Assembly: GCA_003488005.1 (NCBI GenBank)
Contig: DNND01000045.1
Span: 2,119 to 25,169, forward strand
Length of the DNA: 23,051 nt
Direction of reading: 5' to 3'
Source of the DNA: Blastocatellia bacterium
Lineage (GTDB): Bacteria; Acidobacteriota; Blastocatellia; Pyrinomonadales; Pyrinomonadaceae
Shown here: positions 1 through 6,172 of the stretch, piece by piece
Numbering within the stretch: the first letter of the stretch is position 1
Layout of the letters: each line of letters begins with the position of its first letter
The notes under the pieces: generated by a model
What the model saw: only the letters and a program-made list of their open reading frames with translations
Databases searched by the model: none
What the model was told of the DNA's origin: nothing
Made by a program: the position numbers and the translations under genes

Positions 1-45
1 CCTCTGACCTCTGACCTCTGATTCCCTGACCTCTGACCTCTGACC
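1..45. repeat. Heptamer tandem array, CCTCTGA unit
   Basis: Five copies of CCTCTGA occur, at 1-7, 8-14, 15-21, 30-36 and 37-43, with one degenerate 8-base unit at 22-29. The array may continue left of the window. It ends 5-8 bases from the stop codon (51-53) of the minus-strand zinc-ribbon gene, so it forms that gene's immediate 3' flank. There are no spacers and no hairpin symmetry. Confidence 0.85.
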
Positions 46-50
46 TGGGG

Positions 51-731
51 TCAGAAGGCAAAAGGCCTCTTCAGTAGGCGGCCAGTCCCCTTCAGGAACG
101 CAACAAGCTTTGAGTCCTTTGCATGGTGCATGGATTCAACATTACTGCTCGCACCGTTGCATCCCAGCCGGCCTGATCCGCATTTGTTATTGGCTATCCG
201 CGCGACAGTGTGGCGCTGTTGGGCAAGCTCGGGCACTGCTTTTCTGTGCTTCGCGTTCGCAGCAGTCAATTGCGAGCTCGTTGGACCATGTCCCGATCGC
301 GCAGGTTGTGAGTGAAGTTTTTCTGACGGCCACTTGATGATTGAACCCGGCATCGGGGCAGCCCCGCGGACAGTTGAAATACGCCGCTGCGTCGAGATGC
401 TTTTCGGTCTGTCAGGTGATGTCACAGCCTGACTGCGCCTATCAACCGGCACCGGTGGAATTAGAGTGGTGTCGGACCCGCGAGTTTCCGCGTTTGAACT
501 GACATTGTTGCTGGATTGTTCCGCAGAATCGTAATAGCCGATCAGCAGGGCGCTTGATAACACCGCGACAACCATCACCAGCGCCAGGGGAAAAGAGGAA
601 TGCAGCAAACTTCGGCTGCGTGAGGCGCGGATCGCCGGTGGCTCGATGACAGGAACTAGTTCCGTGCCATCGAAGTCGCAAGACTCCTGCTCGTCGTCAA
701 AGGTAAACTCACACTGTGAGCAGCGCTTCAT
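51..731 (-). CDS. Zinc-ribbon membrane protein, paralogue 1
   Basis: A 226-aa protein of unknown function. The N-terminus has the acidobacterial-style ribbon C4-x2-C7-x10-C18 followed by DGTEL (21-25), which probably binds a metal, although only three Cys are present. A single hydrophobic helix lies at about 47-67, followed by a long Ser/Pro/Gln-rich, low-complexity linker. The protein ends in a basic amphipathic tail, FLKGTGRLLKRPF. The start is supported by GAGGAG about eight bases upstream of ATG. The same three-part plan (ribbon, membrane helix, FLKxTGRxLxxPF tail) recurs in the gene at 1998-2714, so the two are clear paralogues although their middles do not align. Likely topology is a cytoplasmic ribbon with one membrane crossing; the side on which the tail lies is inferred. 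It faces away from the next gene and appears monocistronic. Confidence 0.75.
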   Translation of the reverse strand: MKRCSQCEFTFDDEQESCDFDGTELVPVIEPPAIRASRSRSLLHSSFPLALVMVVAVLSSALLIGYYDSAEQSSNNVSSNAETRGSDTTLIPPVPVDRRSQAVTSPDRPKSISTQRRISTVRGAAPMPGSIIKWPSEKLHSQPARSGHGPTSSQLTAANAKHRKAVPELAQQRHTVARIANNKCGSGRLGCNGASSNVESMHHAKDSKLVAFLKGTGRLLKRPFAF

Positions 732-1183
732 AGCCAGGCTCCTCGAAGAACTAAATTGTCAGGGCGTTTCGCGGAGGGAAAGCGGTTCGCGTCGGGGATT
801 TGGAACCGTAATGAAAGCCGCAAGTATAAGATACATACATCGACCGCAAGGGACAACGAAAAAACAGTACTTCTCTTAAAGCGCCAAATTAAAGCCCAAT
901 TGTTTAGACTTCCAAGTGCAACCTCGGATTAGCTTTCGCTCCAGCGGAGCGAGATGTCTATGACTACGAACGTATCGTTGGCGAGCAATCCCTAATAAAA
1001 ATCCGCCACTGAGGCCCAGAGGACACAAGGGAGGCAAAAGGAAGATCTCAAACGTAGCACTACCCACCCGCTGATTTTGTTGCGTATCGCCGCACGTAAT
1101 CGCTAGGATGTAGGCCTAGCCCCAAACTCCTCATTCACCCTTGTCCCAAACGCAGTCTCGCAATTTTCTTGGAGAGGTGTGTT
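732..1183. other. Non-coding gap with hairpin and half-element
   Basis: This 452-base gap separates divergent genes. The part next to 731 should hold the leader and promoter of the minus gene, but I see no convincing -35/-10 pair. A perfect small hairpin, TCGCTCC-AGC-GGAGCGA, lies at 936-952. It is followed at about 986-1060 by a single arm of the inverted-repeat element that is complete at 14141-14274. The region before the plus-strand gene (1061-1170) shows nothing specific. Confidence 0.6.
986..1060. repeat. Solo arm of dispersed inverted-repeat element
   Basis: Bases 986-1060 match 14200-14274 along their length: both start with CAATCCCTAATAA, run through a CCACTGAGGC...ACACAA block and end in GAAGAT.TCAAAC followed by GCAC or ACAC. 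Only the loop and the right arm are present here. The left arm is missing, so this looks like a decayed or truncated copy. Confidence 0.75.
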
Positions 1184-1804
1184 ATGGAAAAGCAAACAGT
1201 AAACAGCCAGCAGCAAACAGCCGGAGTTGTCTACGGTTCCCGGTTCACATTTTCAGCTTTACTTTGGTCGGCGCTTTTCCTTCTATGCGTCTCGAGTGCG
1301 CACGCGCAGGCTTGTCCTGATCCGCCGCCGCAAACTTCCGGCTCCCATAGTTTCCGTCAACAAGGCGAAAGCTTTGACATCCCCATCAGCGTTGAAGATT
1401 GTCAGCCTGTTTCGTTGGAGTTGCGGTGGGCCAACGGCCGGAACAATGGTAGCAACTTTCAGGTGACGTTTCTCGATAGCGATAATCAGGCGATCTACAG
1501 CAAAGAAATCTCCGGTTTCCTCAACGGCAGTTTTCTGTTTCCTTTCGCGACGCTTGAGCCGCGACCATCGCTTTCGTCATTGTCGCTAGTCTCTGTTCCA
1601 GTGAAAGTCACAATCGAGGCGGTGCGGCCCTTTGCCTTCCCGGCGATGATTACTTACAGAGTTACGCGCGCTGCTCTTCATCCGACGGCGGCCCTGAACC
1701 GGGAAGCGCAAATCGAGAACCGTGAACCGAGAACCGGGAACAGTGGGAAGATGGAAAAGGCAGAGCTGCTTGAGTCCAATGATGGCAAGACGAGGAGGCC
1801 GTAA
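1184..1804 (+). CDS. Secreted beta-rich protein of unknown function
   Basis: A 206-aa protein starting at ATG 1184, with GGAGAGG six bases upstream; the longer frame opens five codons earlier at a TTG that lies on this SD. A signal peptide is clear: the hydrophobic core at about 24-38 ends in SSAHA and is probably cut after Ala41, giving an exported mature protein. The mature part looks all-beta (alternating polar and hydrophobic residues), with C44 and one further Cys that could form a disulphide. I recognise no domain. Codons 3-14 (KQTVNSQQQTAG) are written in a heptamer array, giving an unusually long hydrophilic region before the signal core. The last third of the tail (about residues 171-193) is also heptamer-encoded, so the evolved protein may end near residue 170. 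Confidence 0.75.
   Translation: MEKQTVNSQQQTAGVVYGSRFTFSALLWSALFLLCVSSAHAQACPDPPPQTSGSHSFRQQGESFDIPISVEDCQPVSLELRWANGRNNGSNFQVTFLDSDNQAIYSKEISGFLNGSFLFPFATLEPRPSLSSLSLVSVPVKVTIEAVRPFAFPAMITYRVTRAALHPTAALNREAQIENREPRTGNSGKMEKAELLESNDGKTRRP
1190..1224. repeat. Heptamer array inside 5' end of a CDS
   Basis: Five consecutive 7-base units, AAGCAAA, CAGTAAA, CAGCCAG, CAGCAAA and CAGCCGG, begin at the third codon of the secreted protein. The same unit family occurs at 5681-5715 and, in reverse orientation, at 15772-15799. Confidence 0.85.
1694..1763. repeat. Heptamer array inside 3' end of a CDS
   Basis: Seven-base units CTGAACC, GGGAAGC, GCAAATC, GAGAACC, GTGAACC, GAGAACC, GGGAACA and GTGGGAA run without phase loss. 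Weaker units GATGGAA and AAGGCAG follow. They encode the NREAQIENREPRTGNSG tail of the secreted protein. Confidence 0.8.
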
Positions 1805-1810
1805 ATCTTA

Positions 1811-1975
1811 TTTGGAGTGCGGCGGCCTGGCGCCACTTTGGCCCGGCGATCGAAACCACCACTCGCTCTTCCGACGAGTCGGGACACTACCAAAATAATT
1901 TCCGTTCTTATTTTTAGGAAGGAGAGTGTGGCCAGGAAAACGACCAAAGCGGCGCCGGGCCGCCGCACTCCAAAA
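1811..1975. repeat. Long inverted repeat, GGAGTGCGGCGG family, copy 1
   Basis: The left arm (1811-1843) and right arm (1942-1975) are reverse complements with a few mismatches, starting TTTGGAGTGCGGCGGCC on the left. About 98 bases separate them. The right arm contains its own mini-stem GCGGCG/CGCCGC. The element starts 7 bases after the stop of the secreted gene and fills the space between two convergent genes. Its right arm is identical over 35 bases (1944-1978) to bases 5349-5383. Confidence 0.85.
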
Positions 1976-1997
1976 AGAGCGGAAGCGCTTTTATAAC

Positions 1998-2714
1998 TCA
2001 CGACTTGAACGGCTTCGTTAATATTCGTCCGGTCCTTTTCAGAAACGAACCAAAACCCGATACCTTTTTGGTGTTGCCGCTTGTGTTCACAACGATGGTT
2101 TTCCTGCTGGAGCTTAATGACCGGCTGCGGTCGGACAGCCTGGGTATTGGCTTTAGAGTTGGCAGCGGTTTCAAGCGCGGCAAGGGTTTCAACCCGGGCA
2201 AGGCCGGGATTGGACCTGCGGGTTTCGATTCTGCAATTTCGAACCTGTCCGCCGGAAGAGAAGTTTCGAGTTTCGCGTTCCGAATTGGGGAGTTCTCAGA
2301 AGTCGCGGCCACCTTCGACACGACAGGTAATGGCTGGGACGTTTGCAGCTTCGGCTTCTGAGTTTCGGTCGGGCTTTCCGAAATTTGGGGGTTTGTTCGG
2401 AACAGACGCGGTGTCGCGTAAAAGGCCACGAAGGAGACAGCCGCTAACACCGCGAGCGCCGCGATTTGTAACGCCAACCTGCGCGGGCGGGCAAAGACAG
2501 GCGAGTGCGCGATTGGAGTTTCCGGGTGCGGCGATCTTGATAAGGGAATGACTAAACGCGTAGGCCCGCGGCGCTCCAGTTCTGTCCTCGCCGGCAATGC
2601 GTTGTTTGGGAAAACGTGTTCCAGCGTGGGCTCGTAGACGAGTTGCGCCCCGTCCATGTCACAGTGTTCCTGGTCATCCTCATAAATAAACTCGCATTGT
2701 GAACACAGCTTCAT
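1998..2714 (-). CDS. Zinc-ribbon membrane protein, paralogue 2
   Basis: A 238-aa protein starting at ATG 2714, chosen because GGAGGG lies five bases upstream and the resulting MKLCSQCEF start aligns with paralogue 1 (MKRCSQCEF). A frame 13 codons longer exists but lacks support. Ribbon ligands C4, C7 and C18 precede DGAQL (21-25). A membrane helix lies at about 80-100. A Pro-rich stretch at about 169-192 has tandem [LI]P.LKP hexapeptides. The C-terminal tail SFLKRTGRILTKPF matches the tail of paralogue 1 (AFLKGTGRLLKRPF). Function is unknown. The conserved ends and free middle suggest a tethered adaptor or sensor with a membrane-seeking basic tail, which is inference. A 14-base palindrome lies 52 bases upstream of the start. 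Confidence 0.75.
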   Translation of the reverse strand: MKLCSQCEFIYEDDQEHCDMDGAQLVYEPTLEHVFPNNALPARTELERRGPTRLVIPLSRSPHPETPIAHSPVFARPRRLALQIAALAVLAAVSFVAFYATPRLFRTNPQISESPTETQKPKLQTSQPLPVVSKVAATSENSPIRNAKLETSLPADRFEIAESKPAGPIPALPGLKPLPRLKPLPTLKPIPRLSDRSRSLSSSRKTIVVNTSGNTKKVSGFGSFLKRTGRILTKPFKS

Positions 2715-2765
2715 CGCGTCCCTCCTCGAAATCGGAATTGTAAGTTGGGGCACGAACGGAATTGC

Positions 2766-2779
2766 GGTCGACGTCGACC
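2766..2779. promoter_or_regulatory. Perfect 14-base palindrome upstream of paralogue 2
   Basis: GGTCGACGTCGACC is fully self-complementary and centred about 58 bases upstream of the ATG at 2714, where an operator would sit. No comparable palindrome precedes paralogue 1. The role is inferred from position only. Confidence 0.3.
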
Positions 2780-2928
2780 AAGTAGGTGAGATCCGTTGCT
2801 TACAGATTACATAGATGGCGACGCAGAGTAAATAGGCAAGTGAAAAGCTGCAATCCAGACTGGAAATCAGTGAAAACTAAGCGGCTTCCAAACGCCCTGG
2901 CTTTGCTCGCAAACCAATACACGCAAGT

Positions 2929-4320
2929 CTAACCAGCCTCGAAATCGAAGGGTTCGGGATCAAAAAATGGATCAGGCTCGAGCGGTTCGCCGCTAGCAAT
3001 CCGCTGCTCGCGTTCCACCCACTTCCGATTGAACTCTTTATTGAATTCCTCGCGGCGGCGATTCTCGACTTCCCACTCCTGGCGCGTTTTGTAAAACGAG
3101 AATGCAAAGTCGTCGTCCATGTTGCATCCATCGAGATGCCAAAAACCTACGCCCATACCAAGCGGGCTGGTTTCGTCTCCAAACAACTGGCACATGGGAC
3201 AATCTTCGTCAACGATCATGTCTCGAGGACGCAGCGCTTGGGGAAGACGCTTGCGCTCGTTGTCGATTAGGATGGCGGGAATGCGTCCGTCGAGATCCGG
3301 CTGTGGACTTTCGAGCCAATCGATTTTGAGCTGGTCAAGCGTCGCAAGCAATTCGTTTGCGTCCTCGACGCGTCGCGCCGCGCCAATTGGTTGCAGCTCG
3401 AAAAGGCTGTGAAGCAAGTGCCGCACAAGGTCGTAGTAAAGAATCCACTCGTGCGTGCCAAAACCTGCAGAGCGGTAGGCAAAAGAATTTTTGGCTAAAC
3501 AAGGTGGCCCCTCGTTCTGCAAACTCCATTGCAGCGAACGCGTGTGCAAATCAAAGTCGATGAAGTCCTGATGCGCGAGCAGCACATCTCGCGGTGACTC
3601 GCCGCGCAGATCGGCACGTACCGTCAGCAACCAGCGCGCGTGAATGGTGCTGATCTCTTTCGCCAAAGCTTCATGCCCGGCCTCATCATCATCTGAGGTC
3701 AACGCCCTGGCGATTGCTGCGCTCGCAGTTTCCATCGGCAACGAGAGGTAAGCGTTGACAAGAAACTCGAGCAGAGGACGGCCAAACAATATCGGGCGAA
3801 AGTCGCAGGCGGGCCTGGCCGCGCGCTCACGAAGATGTCGCTCGCGAGACCATCGATAGGCATCAACCGAATTAACAAACAACCAGTCGTCCGGCAAGCG
3901 GTACAAAATAGGAATATCAGTCAGGGCGTGGCCGTCGTGATAGAACACTTCGCCCTCTGGACCAGGCTGTGAATACAAAGAATCAATCGCAACGATCCGG
4001 GCCGCCAGATCGATGACCACAATACCGGCATCCCAGGGTTCAGCATCAAGCGCGGTGCGCAAGTCATCCGCGGATTCGGGACTGTCAGATGATGAACCAC
4101 GATTTGGCAAAAAGTTTGTTGGACATTGAGTTGAATAGAACCAGCTAAAATATCCGTTTGCATCGCGCGGTTTGTGATAACGCGCGAGAGCAGCTTCCAG
4201 TTCTCCAATCGTTTCCGGTTCGGCCGACAGCGCGGCCACAAAAGCATCGACGAATGAGCCATGAATGGTGCCGTGAAGAACTCGTTCTGCGTCGACAAGG
4301 TTGAGTTTGACTTCGCTCAT
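2929..4320 (-). CDS. Conserved-looking protein of unknown function
   Basis: A 463-aa soluble, acidic protein with no signal peptide or membrane helix. The start ATG at 4320 has AAAGG seven bases upstream. I do not recognise the family. Visible landmarks are an N-terminal helical part, a segment at about 97-140 (GIVVIDLAARIVAIDS... then FYHDG), a helix-rich middle, and a C-terminal block with CPMC at 374-377 followed by WHLDGCNMDDDFAFS (394-408). That block could be a small metal or redox site made of C374, C377, H395 and C399. The last 50 residues are highly charged, ending in DPFFDPEPFDFE. The next upstream gene, 139 bases away on the same strand, is the ORF6N gene; a shared transcript is possible but not shown. 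It could be a structural or regulatory protein, and I would not guess an enzyme. Confidence 0.7.
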   Translation of the reverse strand: MSEVKLNLVDAERVLHGTIHGSFVDAFVAALSAEPETIGELEAALARYHKPRDANGYFSWFYSTQCPTNFLPNRGSSSDSPESADDLRTALDAEPWDAGIVVIDLAARIVAIDSLYSQPGPEGEVFYHDGHALTDIPILYRLPDDWLFVNSVDAYRWSRERHLRERAARPACDFRPILFGRPLLEFLVNAYLSLPMETASAAIARALTSDDDEAGHEALAKEISTIHARWLLTVRADLRGESPRDVLLAHQDFIDFDLHTRSLQWSLQNEGPPCLAKNSFAYRSAGFGTHEWILYYDLVRHLLHSLFELQPIGAARRVEDANELLATLDQLKIDWLESPQPDLDGRIPAILIDNERKRLPQALRPRDMIVDEDCPMCQLFGDETSPLGMGVGFWHLDGCNMDDDFAFSFYKTRQEWEVENRRREEFNKEFNRKWVEREQRIASGEPLEPDPFFDPEPFDFEAG

Positions 4321-4459
4321 GAGCGTGCCTTTCGTTTAGAAGTTGTGAGTTGACAGTCACGAATTCAATTGAATCGAACAAACGTTGACTGAAAATGCCG
4401 CTTCCTAGGTAGAACGTCCCGGATGACTGGCCCAGTCTCCTATCGCTTTTTTCACTTTT

Positions 4460-4987
4460 TCAGCGCTTCGGTCGAAACCCAATCGGCTTGATCTTCACTG
4501 GTGGCGGAGTAGTGAGTCCACGAATCGCATCGAAGACTATCTTGAACTGGTGATCGTATTTCTTTTCGAGTTCGTTAAGTGCTCGGGCCCATTCATCATT
4601 CGCGGCCAATATCTGGCGCAAACGCACGAATGCGCGAACAACTTCCACACTTGCGGCAATTGCGGTTTTACTAGCTAAGACATTAGCCGCCATAAGTGCA
4701 CCATGTTCGGTGAATGCCAGAGGTCGATACTTCAAATTCTGACCCCGCTTCAAGGTCGCAATTTGCGACCTTGAACGCTCAGTAGATCTGGCCTCCTCAC
4801 TCGTTAGCTGAAACATGAAGTCCTCAGGAAATCGCTCGCGGTTGCGTTTTACTTGTTCGTTCAAACGCTTGGTCGGGACACCGTAAAGTTTCGCGAGTTC
4901 AGCATCAAGAATGACCCTCTCGCCGCGAATGCGAAGAATCGCCTGTTCAACTCGCTCAACGGGAATCGCTGCTAATGATTTATTCAT
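4460..4987 (-). CDS. ORF6N-domain (KilA-N-type) DNA-binding protein
   Basis: A 175-aa protein beginning MNKSLAAIPVERVEQAILRI, the usual opening of ORF6N proteins, so ATG 4987 is preferred over an in-frame TTG 32 codons upstream. No good SD precedes either start. Family hallmarks follow in order: IRGERVILDAELAKLYGV, then RLNEQVKRNRERFPEDFMFQL, then LAFTEHGALMAANVL and VVRAFVRLR. The end is a short coiled helix, ELEKKYDHQFKIVFDAIR, with a basic tail. The domain occurs in phage antirepressor-like and stand-alone bacterial proteins and is thought to bind DNA. No phage genes lie nearby, so this is a solitary bacterial copy, possibly from past transfer. A 27-base perfect palindrome (4749-4775) lies within the coding sequence at residues SRSQIATLK. 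Confidence 0.85.
   Translation of the reverse strand: MNKSLAAIPVERVEQAILRIRGERVILDAELAKLYGVPTKRLNEQVKRNRERFPEDFMFQLTSEEARSTERSRSQIATLKRGQNLKYRPLAFTEHGALMAANVLASKTAIAASVEVVRAFVRLRQILAANDEWARALNELEKKYDHQFKIVFDAIRGLTTPPPVKIKPIGFRPKR
4749..4775. repeat. Perfect 27-base palindrome inside ORF6N gene
   Basis: TTCAAGGTCGCAA and TTGCGACCTTGAA face each other with a single central base, giving 13-bp arms. It is unusually long for chance inside a coding region and encodes SRSQIATLK. Confidence 0.8.
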
Positions 4988-5396
4988 GAGAAGCTTTTGG
5001 GAGATCACAAATTGCTCAACGGAAGTTTCGCCTGGTGCCTCTCGCTCTCTTGATGTTGCATTTTGCAATATCAAACAGTTCAATATCGCTCGGCTTAAAG
5101 GAACCAGAAATCACGGGCGGCGCCTCTCAGGATCTAAACGCTAGGGTGACAGGCAAAACCTAATTCTGCACAGACTTTGGCTGTCGTCCAGAGCGGAGGT
5201 GAGGTGTTGGGTTTTCAGTTTATGAAAGACTTTATGCAGCGGGTCGGGATCGAACAGTGCAATGGTTAGACCTTGGAGTGCGCTGACCTGGCAGCGCTTT
5301 GGCCGAAGCACCGCCTAATCCACTAAGGTTTCATCAAGCAGTCACCGGCCAAAGCGGCGCCGGGCCGCCGCACTCCAAAAAGATGAAGGGGATTTG
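4988..5396. other. Non-coding gap with inverted repeat
   Basis: This 409-base gap separates the divergent ORF6N and methyltransferase genes. A small hairpin, TTGCA-TTT-TGCAA, lies at 5056-5068. Bases 5085-5270 show nothing I can name. The rest is the inverted repeat at 5273-5380, whose right arm ends 5 bases before the methyltransferase SD. Confidence 0.6.
5273..5380. repeat. Long inverted repeat, GGAGTGCGGCGG family, copy 2
   Basis: The left arm (5273-5304, starting TTGGAGTGCGCTGACC) pairs imperfectly with the right arm (5346-5380) across about 41 bases. The right arm is identical over 35 bases to the one at 1944-1978, while the left arm has diverged. It lies in the leader of the methyltransferase gene. 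Confidence 0.85.
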
Positions 5397-6086
5397 ATGA
5401 GCGAAAGCAATGTCCAGCAGTTATTTGGAAACATTGATATCTACCTGTTTGATCAACTCTTGAAGGGACGATTCATCCGCGGGATGCGCGTGCTGGATGC
5501 CGGTTGTGGAACGGGTCGGAATCTCGTTTATTTCCTCCGCAACGGCTATGAGGTTTTCGCGGTCGATCAATCGGAAGAGTCGATACGAGAGGTTCGTAAG
5601 CTTGCTTCTGTTCTCGCGCCGCATTTACCGGCGGACAACTTTCGGGTCGAGCCGGTGGAACGAATGTCGTTTGGGATAGAAGCAAACAGCAGCCAGCAAA
5701 CAGTAAACAGCAAGGCAACGTCTGGTACGCACAATCTGATGGAAAAGTCTGGTGGTGGCTTTGATTGTGTGCTAAGTAGCGCCGTCCTCCACTTTGCGCG
5801 CGATGAAGAACAGTGGCAGGCGATGGTGGATGAGATGTGGCGCGTGCTCAAGCCCAGTGGAATTTTCTTTGCGCGCCTCGCCTCTACAATAGGCATGGAA
5901 GGTAAGATCAAACTGATCAGCGGTCGACGTTATCACCTTCCTGACGGGTCAGATCGTTTTCTGGTGGACCAAGCGATGTTGAAAAACGTGACCGCCGCGC
6001 TCGGCGGTGAGTTTATTGAGCCCATTAAGACGACCGTGGTCGAGAACCTGCGCGCGATGACGACCTGGGTGGTGAGGAAATGCTGA
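5397..6086 (+). CDS. Class I SAM-dependent methyltransferase with repeat-coded loop
   Basis: A 229-aa protein starting at ATG 5397, with AAGGGG five bases upstream (an adjacent in-frame TTG is less likely). Motif I VLDAGCGTGRN lies at about 32-42, and acidic motif II VFAVDQS ends the next strand. Motif IV is FDCVLSSAVLHFARD, followed by a DEMWRVLKPSGIFFAR post-motif helix and strand. The fold is the Methyltransf_11/25 type, and the substrate cannot be told. Between motif III and motif IV lies an unusual stretch of about 25 residues (NSSQQTVNSKATSGTHNLMEKSGGG), about half of it encoded by a heptamer array (5681-5715). It is probably a tolerated surface-loop insertion. The stop codon lies inside another heptamer array at 6081. 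The gene converges on the L,D-transpeptidase. Confidence 0.85.
   Translation: MSESNVQQLFGNIDIYLFDQLLKGRFIRGMRVLDAGCGTGRNLVYFLRNGYEVFAVDQSEESIREVRKLASVLAPHLPADNFRVEPVERMSFGIEANSSQQTVNSKATSGTHNLMEKSGGGFDCVLSSAVLHFARDEEQWQAMVDEMWRVLKPSGIFFARLASTIGMEGKIKLISGRRYHLPDGSDRFLVDQAMLKNVTAALGGEFIEPIKTTVVENLRAMTTWVVRKC
5681..5715. repeat. Heptamer array inside methyltransferase CDS
   Basis: Five 7-base units, AGCAAAC, AGCAGCC, AGCAAAC, AGTAAAC and AGCAAGG, lie in the middle of the gene. They belong to the same family as 1190-1224. Being 35 bases long, the array alone is not a multiple of three, so flanking changes must have restored the frame. Confidence 0.85.
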
Positions 6087-6172
6087 GTACTGAGTGACTG
6101 AGTGCTGAGTACTGACTGCTGTCCGTCTTAACGATTTACGATTCACGATTCACGATTTTGCTGCCTTCTGCT
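6081..6172. repeat. Composite heptamer array between convergent genes
   Basis: Three unit families lie side by side. TGCTGAG, TACTGAG, an 8-base TGACTGAG, TGCTGAG and TACTGAC occupy 6081-6116. ACGATTT, ACGATTC, ACGATTC and ACGATTT occupy 6131-6158. TGCTGCC and TTCTGCT occupy 6159-6172. The first covers the methyltransferase stop codon (6084-6086) and the last two cover the L,D-transpeptidase stop (6150-6152) and its final codons. Confidence 0.9.

Noticed and set aside
2081..2551. 156-aa plus-strand open frame opposite paralogue 2
   Set aside because: Antisense to a gene validated by its paralogue and strong SD.
4460..4987. Prophage remnant signalled by ORF6N
   Set aside because: The domain is phage-related, but no integrase, capsid, lysis or attachment features lie within reach, and neighbours are chromosomal.
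5233..5270. tRNA-like stretch (GGGTCGGGATCGAACAG)
   Set aside because: It looks superficially like a T-arm, but no acceptor stem, anticodon arm or full cloverleaf can be formed around it.
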